Shown here: in pieces, positions 6,327 to 12,942 of the stretch
Layout of the letters: each line of letters starts with the position of its first letter
Numbering within the stretch: the stretch's first letter is position 1
Assembly (NCBI GenBank): GCA_019594235.1
Contig: JAFDTG010000034.1
Span: 1 to 14,094 of the forward strand
From: Candidatus Saliniplasma halalkaliphilum
GTDB lineage: Archaea > Thermoplasmatota > Thermoplasmata > Halarchaeoplasmatales > Halarchaeoplasmataceae
Length of the DNA stretch: 14,094 nucleotides
Direction: 5' to 3'
Notes under the pieces: generated by a model
What the model was told of the DNA's origin: nothing
Databases searched by the model: none
Seen by the model: the letters and a program-made list of their open reading frames with translations, nothing else
Made by a program: the position numbers and the translations under genes

Positions 6327-7270
6327 TGATCTCACTGGTGTTAGCCTTAGCGTTAACCGCTTCTATTTTTACAGGAGCATCCATAGGTGCTTCAGCTGTC
6401 CCACCAGCATTCGGACCCGTTAGCTCCTCTGGAACATCTGGTATATTAAAATCAGCTCTTGTTGCAGGTATTGCTGCGAGTGTTGGGGCCGTGGTTCAGG
6501 GAGGAAGAGTCACTAATACTGTAGGTACCGGTCTCTTAGATGGAGGGATCCAAGAACTTCAGGCATTTTCGATATTGCTAGTTGCATCATTGCTTGTGAT
6601 CGCTAGCGTAATTACTAAATATCCTATGCCCACGGCTTTTACCGTTGTTGGATCCGTTGTGGGTAGTGCATTTGCTTTTGGTAATACAATACAGTGGAAC
6701 GGACTTTATCGTGTTGTCGGTTATTGGGTACTCTTACCTATACCCGCTGTAGCACTTGGTTATGGAATTTCATACCTTTTGAGGAAGTTTATTCCTAAAG
6801 AAGATTCTAAAAAGTATATGAAAAGTATCCTTATGGGTTTGGGTATATTCGTAGCGTTTACAGCTGGAGGAAATTCAGTTGGTAAGGCCGTTGGTCCCTT
6901 AGTTTCATCGAACATATCAATGAGGATTTTACTTATTATCGGAGGTGCCTCGATACTTGCAGGTGCATGGGTATTATCCCCTAGGATCATCAATGCTGTT
7001 TCATTCGAATATTCTAATATAGGTCCGAGAAGGTCGGCGGCTGCCCTAGGTAGTGCTGCACTGCTCGCTCAGTTGGGTATATTTTTAGGAGTTCCAATAT
7101 CCTTCAACGAGGCTATAATCGCGTCTATAATCGGAAGTGGCCTTGTGGTAGGACGTTCAAACGTTGGAAAGAAAAAATTGGCTTACACTGGCGCTGCATG
7201 GATATTTGCATTCTTTTTATCGGCATTGTTGACATATTTACTTGGATTAGGACTACTTTTAGTGTTTTAG
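6326..7270 (+). CDS. Pho4/PiT family inorganic phosphate permease
   Basis: An integral membrane protein of 314 residues with about nine or ten hydrophobic segments, predicted to import phosphate using a cation gradient. The two inverted halves of the PiT fold each show the signature loop: GASIGASAVPPAFGPVSSSG at about 17-36, and TAGGNSVGKAVGPLVSSN at about 179-196, a GxNSxGxAxGPL form of the family motif GANDxxNAxGP. The hydrophilic loop near 153-168 probably faces the cytoplasm. It is shorter than bacterial PitA but near the size of compact archaeal members. The ATG at 6326 is preferred to a TTG one codon earlier because it overlaps the upstream TGA and follows AAGGATGAG. Other anion substrates within the family cannot be excluded. 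Confidence 0.85.
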   Translation: MISLVLALALTASIFTGASIGASAVPPAFGPVSSSGTSGILKSALVAGIAASVGAVVQGGRVTNTVGTGLLDGGIQELQAFSILLVASLLVIASVITKYPMPTAFTVVGSVVGSAFAFGNTIQWNGLYRVVGYWVLLPIPAVALGYGISYLLRKFIPKEDSKKYMKSILMGLGIFVAFTAGGNSVGKAVGPLVSSNISMRILLIIGGASILAGAWVLSPRIINAVSFEYSNIGPRRSAAALGSAALLAQLGIFLGVPISFNEAIIASIIGSGLVVGRSNVGKKKLAYTGAAWIFAFFLSALLTYLLGLGLLLVF

Positions 7271-7276
7271 AAAACC

Positions 7277-7282
7277 TTTTTT
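7277..7282 (+). terminator. T-tract after phosphate permease
   Basis: Six T residues directly after the permease stop, without a stem, as expected for archaeal U-rich termination. They lie before a separate promoter for the UspA gene. Confidence 0.4.
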
Positions 7283-7298
7283 AACAAAGCAACAATCT

Positions 7299-7306
7299 TT
7301 TATATC
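7299..7306 (+). promoter_or_regulatory. TATA box of tandem UspA gene
   Basis: TTTATATC centred near 7302 predicts a start near 7328, just before the paired ATG codons at 7332 and 7335. This indicates a separate, near-leaderless transcript for the UspA protein. Confidence 0.5.
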
Positions 7307-7331
7307 ATATTAACCTATATTCATATGTGAG

Positions 7332-8204
7332 ATGATGTTTGAAAAAGTTCTACTTGCGACTGACCTTTCGCCAACTTATGAGAAGCTTACAGAATGTATT
7401 ATGGAACTGCAAAAGATCGGTACTGAAGAGATTATATTGGTTTGGGCGGTAAATATTCGGTCTTCTGGATTTTCCTCCGAATTTTTTCAGGAACATCACC
7501 AGGAAAGATTGAATAAAAAAATGAAAGAGTTAGAGAAAAAAGCTCAGAAGATGGAGGAGCACGATTTAAAGGTATCTTACGAAGCCCCGATCGGGATGCC
7601 TTCAAGAGAGATAGATAGAATTGCTAGAGAAAAAGATGTCGATCTCATAGTGATGGGATCTCGCGGTAGAAGAAAGATCAGCAATATGCTTTTAGGCAGC
7701 ACGACTTCTAATGTGATCCGGCTCGCTGATGTTCCAGTTCTCATCGAGAGGATAGATGTTGGAGAGAAGATGGATGATGAATCTTACAAACTGGTCTGTA
7801 CTCAAAAATTAAGATCTTTATTGTTAGCTACCGATTTCTCAAAGAATGCAAGAGAGGCCGAAAAAGCTGCAGTTGAATTATCAAAGGTTGCCGACAAAGT
7901 CGTTGTAGTTTCTGTAGCAGAAGCTGAAAGTCTAGAAGAAGAATCACCAGCAGTACTAAAACGAAAGGATAAACTTGTAGAATTGAGAAATAAATTCAGA
8001 AAGAGATGTGACGAGGTAAAGATCAGGTTGGAAAAAGGGATAGCATCTGAAAATATAAATCGCATAGCATCGGAGGAGGATACTACTCTCATAATTATGG
8101 GTAAGAAAGGTAAAGGAGGTCTGAAAGAACTGCTTTTGGGAAGTACTGCTGATAATGTAGCAAGGCGTTCTGAGAAACCAGTGTTACTCGTACCAAATAG
8201 ATAG
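7332..8204 (+). CDS. Tandem-domain universal stress protein (UspA family)
   Basis: A 290-residue cytoplasmic protein made of two UspA domains. Domain 1 (about 1-141) begins FEKVLLATDLSP and domain 2 (about 160-290) begins LRSLLLATDFSK. Both keep the ATP-binding pattern G-x2-G-x9-G-S: G109 to S123 in MGSRGRRKISNMLLGS, and G257 to S271 in MGKKGKGGLKELLLGS. So both are predicted to bind ATP, unlike many tandem Usps with one degenerate half. Each ends in a strand with PVLI or PVLLV used for dimerisation; here the two halves probably pair with each other. Downstream of a phosphate permease it may modulate transport or respond to starvation, but Usp roles are rarely predictable. The ATG at 7335 is an equally possible start. 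Confidence 0.9.
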   Translation: MMFEKVLLATDLSPTYEKLTECIMELQKIGTEEIILVWAVNIRSSGFSSEFFQEHHQERLNKKMKELEKKAQKMEEHDLKVSYEAPIGMPSREIDRIAREKDVDLIVMGSRGRRKISNMLLGSTTSNVIRLADVPVLIERIDVGEKMDDESYKLVCTQKLRSLLLATDFSKNAREAEKAAVELSKVADKVVVVSVAEAESLEEESPAVLKRKDKLVELRNKFRKRCDEVKIRLEKGIASENINRIASEEDTTLIIMGKKGKGGLKELLLGSTADNVARRSEKPVLLVPNR

Positions 8205-8221
8205 GATAGATTAAAAAAACA

Positions 8222-8226
8222 TTTTT
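8222..8226 (+). terminator. T-rich end of UspA transcript
   Basis: A run of five T, with a further T4 at 8235-8238 region sequence nearby, lies about 18 bases after the UspA stop and before the arsR promoter. It fits archaeal U-tract termination; weak evidence. Confidence 0.3.
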
Positions 8227-8256
8227 ATCTCTTATTTTGAGAAAGTAACCAAAAGA

Positions 8257-8264
8257 CTTTTTAA
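8257..8264 (+). promoter_or_regulatory. TATA box of the arsenic operon
   Basis: CTTTTTAA centred near 8261 is preceded by an A-rich stretch that could serve as a TFB recognition element. The start of transcription is predicted at about 8286, essentially on the arsR ATG (8287), so the arsR mRNA should be leaderless. Confidence 0.55.
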
Positions 8265-8267
8265 CAA

Positions 8268-8289
8268 CATATGATTAACCAATCATATG
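8268..8289. promoter_or_regulatory. 22-bp perfect palindrome over the arsR start, probable ArsR operator
   Basis: Nine-base arms CATATGATT and AATCATATG surround the spacer AACC. The right arm includes the arsR start codon. It lies just after the TATA box, so a dimeric ArsR bound here would cover the transcription start and exclude RNA polymerase. This is a typical layout for autoregulation by an archaeal repressor. Confidence 0.7.
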
Positions 8290-8562
8290 AAAGACCTTGT
8301 ATATAAGTGCTTGAACAATGCAAACCGCAGAAAAATACTGTACTGTATAGGTGAAGAGGAAAGATGCGTGAACGATATCGCAGAATGTCTGGATTTAGAG
8401 CAATCGCTCACAAGTCACCATCTAAAAGATCTGTATGACTGTGGACTCATCGAAAAGAAACGAGATGGGAAAAAGATTTATTATAAGGTTTCTGAACCTG
8501 AAATAGTCGAAATTTTAGAGAAAGGAAAAGAACTTGGAGATAAATTGGAAAAGAGGTGTTAA
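8287..8562 (+). CDS. arsR: ArsR family arsenic-responsive repressor
   Basis: A 91-residue winged-helix repressor expected to release DNA when arsenite or a related metalloid binds. Helices 1-2 contain [12 protein letters not shown]. The metal-helix region reads [13 protein letters not shown], with C27 and C34, and the recognition helix follows in [15 protein letters not shown]. The wing is [10 protein letters not shown]. Further cysteines are C8, C20, C52 and the terminal C91. The classic CVC pair of E. coli ArsR is not complete (CVN here), so arsenite is probably held by a different set such as C27/C34 or C20. The gene heads an operon with acr3 (2-base gap) and arsM, and a perfect palindrome overlaps its start. 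The specific inducer is inferred from these neighbours. Confidence 0.87.
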   Translation: MKDLVYKCLNNANRRKILYCIGEEERCVNDIAECLDLEQSLTSHHLKDLYDCGLIEKKRDGKKIYYKVSEPEIVEILEKGKELGDKLEKRC

Positions 8563-8564
8563 AA

Positions 8565-9650
8565 ATGGCAGAAGAGCATGGATTGGGTTTTTTCGAAAGG
8601 TATTTGACAGTCTGGGTAGGTTTATCTATGGTTTTAGCTTTGATACTTGGCTTCACGTTTCCAGGCATAACAAAGTCATTTGAAGCCTTTGAGGTATCTG
8701 GTTATTCAATTCCTGTGGTTATCTTGTTATTCATGATGATTTACCCGATAATGGTCCAGACTCCGTTTCAAAAGATCATTCGGGCTGGGAAAGCAGCTAA
8801 ACCTATAATAACGACTCTAGCTTTAAATTGGGGTGTTAAACCATTTTTAAAAGCTGGTTTGGCTTGGCTCTTTTTTGCGGTGATATGGGCTCGTTTTCTC
8901 ACACCGCAAATGACCAGCGAATTGATAGGCGGGATGATACTATTGGGTATAGCTCCTTGTACCGCTATGGTGCTTGTTTGGTCTTATCTGTCTAAAGGGA
9001 ATATGGGCCATACTATAGTCACGACTGCCATAAATTCATTTTCGATGTTGATCTTTTATGCACCATTGGCTATAATTCTATTACCTCTTGCTAATGTTCC
9101 AGGTGCAGAAGTTAGTGTTCCATTTGGTAAAGTCGCCTTCGGAGTATTGGCATACATCGGTGGTCCTCTAGTAGCCGGATACTTCACCAGAAAGGTCTTG
9201 ATGGACAAAAAAGGAGTGGAGTGGTTCGAACAATTTACAGAAAAATTACACTATGTTTCTGTAGTAGCCCTTCTAGTTACCATCGTAGTGATCGTATCTC
9301 CACATTCAGGTACTATACTTGAACAACCATTGATCGTTTTATTGATAGCGATACCGTTACTCATACAGTTCTTGATCATGTTTATCATATCCTACTGGAC
9401 TGCTAAAAAGGTCGGCTTACCTTACGAAGATGCAGCACCTACTGCACAGATAGCTACAAGTAACCATTTTGAAGTTGCTATAGCGATGTCTGTAACAATC
9501 TTTGGTATAGAATCCTATGCTACACTGGCAGCAGTTACGGGACTACTTATAGAAGTACCTGTGATGTTGATAATAGTCCAAATCTGCTTGAAAACCCAAG
9601 GTTGGTTCCCAAAAATAAAAAGGGAAGAGCCAACCGAAACCCCTTCCTAA
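8565..9650 (+). CDS. acr3: Arsenite efflux permease, ACR3 family
   Basis: An inner-membrane exporter of about 361 residues with some ten transmembrane segments that pumps As(III) out of the cell using the proton gradient. The family hallmark is [20 protein letters not shown] (about 123-142) with C132, the cysteine that is essential in characterised Acr3 proteins. The second hallmark, [13 protein letters not shown] (about 298-310), carries conserved E303. The N-terminus [21 protein letters not shown] is also typical. The ATG at 8565 is chosen since GAGGTG (8553-8558) lies six bases upstream, within the end of arsR. It follows arsR by 2 bases and precedes arsM by 32. Length and motifs are intact, so it should be functional. 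Antimonite may also be carried. Confidence 0.93.
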   Translation: MAEEHGLGFFERYLTVWVGLSMVLALILGFTFPGITKSFEAFEVSGYSIPVVILLFMMIYPIMVQTPFQKIIRAGKAAKPIITTLALNWGVKPFLKAGLAWLFFAVIWARFLTPQMTSELIGGMILLGIAPCTAMVLVWSYLSKGNMGHTIVTTAINSFSMLIFYAPLAIILLPLANVPGAEVSVPFGKVAFGVLAYIGGPLVAGYFTRKVLMDKKGVEWFEQFTEKLHYVSVVALLVTIVVIVSPHSGTILEQPLIVLLIAIPLLIQFLIMFIISYWTAKKVGLPYEDAAPTAQIATSNHFEVAIAMSVTIFGIESYATLAAVTGLLIEVPVMLIIVQICLKTQGWFPKIKREEPTETPS

Positions 9651-9682
9651 TCCTTTAAAATCTAAATTATATGGTGGAAAAT

Positions 9683-10429
9683 ATGACTGAAAAAGAAATG
9701 AAAGAAATCGTAAAGAAGAGATATTCAGAGATCGCTGAAACTCAGAGTTGCTGTTCAACAACCTCTTGTTGTGGAACGGATTATGAAGAGAGAAGCCAAG
9801 ATATCGGCTATTCTAGAGAAGATCTCGAACAGATCCCAAAAGAAGCGATCAGAGGTTTAGGATGTGGAAATCCATTGGGTATTTTAAACTTAGAAAAAGG
9901 AGATAGTGTATTAGATCTTGGGTCTGGATTGGGTATCGATGTATTTTTAGCTGCGGAAAAAGTTGGAGAGGAAGGACGAGCTGTAGGTATAGATACAACT
10001 GAAGAGATGGTTAACAAAGCCAGGAAGATAGCGAAAAAACACGGTTACGAAAACGTTCGATTTGAACACGGTGAGATGGAAGATATGCCATTCCCTGACG
10101 GATCTTTCGATGCTGTGATAAGCAACTGTGTGATCAACCTATCACCTGATAAATCATCTACCTATGAAGAGATCTATAGAATTTTAAAACCAGGAGGTAG
10201 TATGCTCATATCCGATATTGTATCAAAGGAAGAACTTCCTGAAGAAATCAAAGATGATCCAGAAGCTTGGTCAGAATGTATCGGTGGAGCGATCGAGAAA
10301 GAAAAATATCTTGATATGATCAAAGATGCAGGATTTGAGAAGATAGATGTGATATCTCAGAGATCGTACGAAACCCTAGAGGAGCATAATGCGGAACTGT
10401 TAAGTATCGAAATTAGAGCATTCAAATAG
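9683..10429 (+). CDS. arsM: Arsenite S-adenosylmethionine methyltransferase
   Basis: Methylates As(III) with S-adenosylmethionine, giving methylated and finally volatile arsenicals. The 248 residues have a Rossmann methyltransferase core: VLDLGSGLGIDVFLAA (about 77-92) is the SAM loop and D104 in GIDTTEEM is the ribose-binding acid. The three arsenite-binding cysteines known from ArsM proteins are all present: C61 in GLGCGNPLG, C149 in ISNCVINL and C199 in SECIGGA. The N-terminus adds two cysteine pairs, C23-C24 and C29-C30 (SCCSTTSCCG), seen in many microbial homologues and possibly involved in metalloid capture. The ATG at 9683 is preferred to one at 9671 since GGTGG (9673-9677) precedes it. 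Third gene of the ars operon. Its end is convergent with the oxidoreductase gene. Confidence 0.93.
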   Translation: MTEKEMKEIVKKRYSEIAETQSCCSTTSCCGTDYEERSQDIGYSREDLEQIPKEAIRGLGCGNPLGILNLEKGDSVLDLGSGLGIDVFLAAEKVGEEGRAVGIDTTEEMVNKARKIAKKHGYENVRFEHGEMEDMPFPDGSFDAVISNCVINLSPDKSSTYEEIYRILKPGGSMLISDIVSKEELPEEIKDDPEAWSECIGGAIEKEKYLDMIKDAGFEKIDVISQRSYETLEEHNAELLSIEIRAFK

Positions 10430-10450
10430 TTTACAATCACAATAGATGAT

Positions 10451-10462
10451 AAAAATAAAAAA
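10451..10462 (-). terminator. U-tract terminator of the oxidoreductase operon
   Basis: On the minus strand the region reads TTTTTTATTTTT, beginning 26 bases after the oxidoreductase stop, a typical archaeal terminator. On the plus strand no matching T-tract follows arsM, so arsM transcription may run into the antisense of the next gene. Confidence 0.5.
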
Positions 10463-10487
10463 GTTTGAAAGGAGTTTGAAGTCAGTT

Positions 10488-12365
10488 TTACTGCTTTGTA
10501 GCTCCGACTTCCTCAGCTACATCATGTAAATCCAAAGTTTCCAGTTTACCTTTCGTTGGAACTCCTTCTAAACTCCATCCTCTAGCAGTGTAGTATCGAT
10601 CTAGAGCTTTCTCGAAATCCCTTCGTGGTATCTTGGCACCTTTGTTCGGTCCGTAGGGTACCTCTTCTCTGTACATCCTTTCTGGTAATACATCGTCTTC
10701 TCGAGTGAATCCTTCTCTGACATTGTATGCTTTTGCGACATTGTGTGATCTCTCTCCAGCTTCTAACAATTCTCCGTTGGTAACGTTCCAACCTGTAATA
10801 GCGTTGATAAGACCGAGTTGGTTCTTGTCCATGTAGATACCTCTCGAGAACTTACAGATTCCAGTGATATCAAAAACCATCATCAGGTCTTCCATCATCT
10901 TAAGTGGGAATCCCTTTGAGACGATCTCTCTTCTTTCATAATCTTTGAAATACCAGAAACTCCCGCCGTAATCTAATGCGTAAGCACAGGAAGTCAGATG
11001 GTCAGCACCTCTTGGCGCAACAGCTAAAGCGAGACCCATACCGAACATACCTCTAGCTTCGTATCCTGGCGGTTCCATGCCTTTTATATGGATGGCAAAT
11101 TTCTCAGACCCTTTACCCAACATCTCGGCTCCTTCTTTTACACCGTGGAAAAGCAGTTCTCCAAGTTTTCCTTCCTTTTTACCCATCCTATCGATAGCTT
11201 CTACCATTGCTTTTGCATTACCGAATTTCAGATCTAGGTCGGTATCTAAAAGTCCTTTCTCATAGGCCTCCATAGCCCATGCAACAGTAACACCAGCGGA
11301 TATAGTGTCTAAACCGAGTTTATCACATATCTCATTAGCTTTTGCTACAGCTTCGACGTCATCGACACCACAGCAACCTCCTAGTGAGTACTGCGTCTCA
11401 TACTCGGGTCCATCTATTGCCACATCTCCATAAGGAGTGTCTTCAGCTACGAAGTACTGACTGCATGGTTTGGTACAGTATGGACATGGTCTTCTACCAT
11501 CTCTGTACTTCTCGGTCCATTTTCTAGGATCGATATCTATCCTTCCGGCTTCTGGGTCTTCAAGTTTTTCATAAGCATCTTTGAAGTATCCCGCTTCCCA
11601 ATTATTTACCGGGAAAGCTCCGATTTCAACGTTCAAAGGATGAAGGGCTTCTCCAGAACCGTATTCCATATCCGTTTTACCCTTCTCTGCTGTTTCTTTT
11701 CTAAATCCAGAGATGAGTTCATCCATTTTTTCTTTGTCGTGTATAGGATAATCCTTCGTGCCTTTGATACCTATTCCTTTCAAATTCTTAGAACCCATCA
11801 CTGCTCCGATTCCACCACGAGCTGCCTGTCTTTCATTACATTCTATGATCGATATCTTGGAAAGTTTCTCGCCAGCTGGACCGATAACGGCTGTTTCCAT
11901 CTTCCCGAACTTTTCTACTATCATGTCACCTGCTTCATGGGTATCTTTACCCCAGATATCACTGGCTTTTTCGATCTTGACTTCTCCATCTTCGATGATC
12001 AATACCGATGGTTCCTCTGTCTTTCCTTCTATTACCAGGATATCAAAACCTGCTTTCTTTAGTTCATCACCTATCTTTCCCCCGACCAATGATTTTCCGT
12101 ATCCGCCTGTCTGTGGACTCTTGAATCCGAAAGTGGTCTTGGACCCCGTCGGTACCTTTGGCCCTACAAGAAGACCAGGAGCCATTATCAATTTGTTTTC
12201 TTCTGAAAGTGGATCAACTTCAGGTCCTACTTCATCATAAAGTACTTTTCCTGTAAAGCCAGCACCACCGATAAATTTTCTAAGGAAATCCTCCGATAGT
12301 TCTTCTGTTTTTGCACTTCCATCTTTTAAATCTATTCTTAACAATTTTCCCCAATGTCCTGACAT
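10488..12365 (-). CDS. aor: Tungsten-type aldehyde:ferredoxin oxidoreductase
   Basis: Oxidises aldehydes to carboxylic acids and passes electrons to ferredoxin, using a tungstopterin and one 4Fe-4S cluster; cytoplasmic. The 625 residues are close to the 605 of the Pyrococcus furiosus enzyme. The N-terminal domain has IGGAGFTGK, MAPGLLVGP and ERQAARGGIGAVMGSKNLK (about 178-197), which holds the pterin. Cluster ligands are C294-x2-C297-x3-C301 (CPYCTKPC) and C504 (DITGIC). E321 in GPEYET and H456 in GADHLT match the catalytic Glu and His of the family. The ATG at 12363-12365 has GGTGAT four bases upstream. It follows the thioredoxin-like gene by 15 bases, forming an operon. Its particular aldehyde is unknown. 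A W/Mo transporter gene lies about 0.9 kb away, consistent with the cofactor. Confidence 0.93.
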   Translation of the reverse strand: MSGHWGKLLRIDLKDGSAKTEELSEDFLRKFIGGAGFTGKVLYDEVGPEVDPLSEENKLIMAPGLLVGPKVPTGSKTTFGFKSPQTGGYGKSLVGGKIGDELKKAGFDILVIEGKTEEPSVLIIEDGEVKIEKASDIWGKDTHEAGDMIVEKFGKMETAVIGPAGEKLSKISIIECNERQAARGGIGAVMGSKNLKGIGIKGTKDYPIHDKEKMDELISGFRKETAEKGKTDMEYGSGEALHPLNVEIGAFPVNNWEAGYFKDAYEKLEDPEAGRIDIDPRKWTEKYRDGRRPCPYCTKPCSQYFVAEDTPYGDVAIDGPEYETQYSLGGCCGVDDVEAVAKANEICDKLGLDTISAGVTVAWAMEAYEKGLLDTDLDLKFGNAKAMVEAIDRMGKKEGKLGELLFHGVKEGAEMLGKGSEKFAIHIKGMEPPGYEARGMFGMGLALAVAPRGADHLTSCAYALDYGGSFWYFKDYERREIVSKGFPLKMMEDLMMVFDITGICKFSRGIYMDKNQLGLINAITGWNVTNGELLEAGERSHNVAKAYNVREGFTREDDVLPERMYREEVPYGPNKGAKIPRRDFEKALDRYYTARGWSLEGVPTKGKLETLDLHDVAEEVGATKQ

Positions 12366-12380
12366 TTTTATCACCTATTT

Positions 12381-12617
12381 TTACATCTCTTCAAATATTT
12401 TTTTAATTTCATCTTTACTGGGAGATTTACCTTTGATCTTTAAGTCCCCGTCGACAGCTAAAGATGGTGTTGACATCACTCCTTTCTCAGCCATCTCTGC
12501 TATATCATCGATCTTGATTATTTTAGCATCAAGTGAAAGTTCCTCGACGACCTCTTTGACATTCTTCTCCAACCTTTTACATTTTCTGCAACCAGGACCA
12601 AATATTTCTATCTCCAT
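12381..12617 (-). CDS. Small thioredoxin-like disulfide protein
   Basis: A 78-residue, single-domain thioredoxin/glutaredoxin-like protein of the small archaeal type (MTH895-like). Strand 1 MEIEIFGPG leads into the active site C10-R-K-C13 and helix 1. VMSTPSLAVDGDLK carries the cis-proline (P51) expected opposite the CxxC. C-terminal helix: SKDEIKKIFEEM. The ATG at 12615-12617 is chosen over an upstream GTG because the family begins right at the first strand, and GTGAT sits just before it. It leads the operon with the tungsten oxidoreductase and is divergent from a CVC-type ArsR gene. Proteins of this type often accompany ArsR regulators and permeases in metalloid loci. A role in reducing arsenical-modified thiols or maintaining the oxidoreductase is plausible but unproven. 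Confidence 0.88.
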   Translation of the reverse strand: MEIEIFGPGCRKCKRLEKNVKEVVEELSLDAKIIKIDDIAEMAEKGVMSTPSLAVDGDLKIKGKSPSKDEIKKIFEEM

Positions 12618-12672
12618 AATAATCACTCTGTTTTAATTTCAAGATTTGTTGAACTGGAACATAGATACGAAA

Positions 12673-12680
12673 CTAATAAA
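12673..12680 (-). promoter_or_regulatory. Possible TATA box of the thioredoxin-oxidoreductase operon
   Basis: The minus strand reads TTTATTAG, about 26 bases before a start near 12651 and a 33-base leader. A second AT-rich candidate lies at about 12687-12699 (TTTTTTAAAAA). The choice between them is uncertain. Confidence 0.35.
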
Positions 12681-12731
12681 GGTTACGTTTTTAAAAAAGA
12701 TAGGTTCTTGTACTTGTTTTATCTGCAAAAA

Positions 12732-12753
12732 AATTCCATGAATCGATGGAATT
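12732..12753. repeat. 22-base perfect palindrome, possible transposon-end hairpin
   Basis: Eight-base arms AATTCCAT and ATGGAATT enclose GAATCG. It sits at the left border of the TnpB-like remnant. It could be a remnant hairpin of an IS200/IS605-type element, or an operator in the divergent promoter region. Confidence 0.4.
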
Positions 12754-12854
12754 ATGGAACAATCCCAGTAGAATACCGAAAAAGGTGCTAAAATATGAGC
12801 AGGACTAAAGTCCCTTCATTCCTCGAACGTAGTTCTGCGGATGAAACGAAATAA
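12738..12854 (+). pseudogene. Decayed TnpB-like C-terminus (IS200/IS605 remnant)
   Basis: One frame reads NRWNYGTIPVEYRKRC, a single TAA at 12789, then MSRTKVPSFLERSSADETK and a stop at 12852. The block GTIPVE followed about 20-30 residues later by a Ser/Asp/Glu-rich tail of the FLERSSADE kind resembles the disordered C-terminal tails of archaeal TnpB proteins. No catalytic part of TnpB or a TnpA transposase is present, so this is at most a 3' fragment. The overlap with strong stem-loops supports the idea, since TnpB guide RNAs overlap the end of the tnpB reading frame. The match is from memory and the segment is short. Confidence 0.4.
12802..12845 (+). ncRNA. Nested stem-loops resembling the 3' scaffold of a TnpB guide RNA
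   Basis: Three stems are seen: GGACT/AGTCC at 12802-12813, TTCATTC/GGATGAA pairing 12815-12821 with 12839-12845 (one G-U), and inside it GAAC/GTTC around GTA at 12825-12835. The stretch ends in GGATGAAAC. Short stems with an ATGAA-type end directly before the guide are typical of IS605-type right ends. No partner nuclease is present, and expression is unknown. Confidence 0.35.
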
Positions 12855-12889
12855 TTACAGAATAACACAAAAAAGATAATGTTCTAGAA

Positions 12890-12898
12890 AAATATATT
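12890..12898 (+). promoter_or_regulatory. TATA box of the CVC-type arsR gene
   Basis: AAATATATT centred near 12894 predicts a start near 12920 and a leader of about 22 bases. GGTG (12933-12936) then sits six bases before the ATG at 12943. Confidence 0.5.
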
Positions 12899-12922
12899 AG
12901 TATTATACCAACTGATATGTTG
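12894..12922. promoter_or_regulatory. Overlapping imperfect inverted repeats, possible ArsR operator
   Basis: ATATTAGT and ACTGATAT pair at 7 of 8 positions across nine bases (12894-12918). CAAC and GTTG (12909-12922) form a second small dyad. Together they cover the TATA box and predicted start, where an autoregulated ArsR would bind. Confidence 0.35.
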
Positions 12923-12942
12923 TGAATTTAGCGGTGTAAAGT

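Larger units (their letters stand above)
12618..12942. other. 325-base divergent intergenic region
   Basis: No intact gene is seen here. From left to right it holds a likely minus-strand promoter for the thioredoxin operon (near 12673-12680). Next come a 22-base palindrome (12732-12753) and a decayed TnpB-like frame with nested stem-loops (12738-12854). Last is the promoter and possible operator of the second arsR (12890-12922). Confidence 0.7.

Noticed and set aside
8447..8668. Minus-strand frame across the arsR-acr3 junction
   Set aside because: Antisense to two clearly identified genes, with no motif or ribosome-binding site.
11640..12240. Long plus-strand frames opposite the oxidoreductase gene
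   Set aside because: They are antisense shadows; the minus-strand frame encodes a full oxidoreductase with all ligands.
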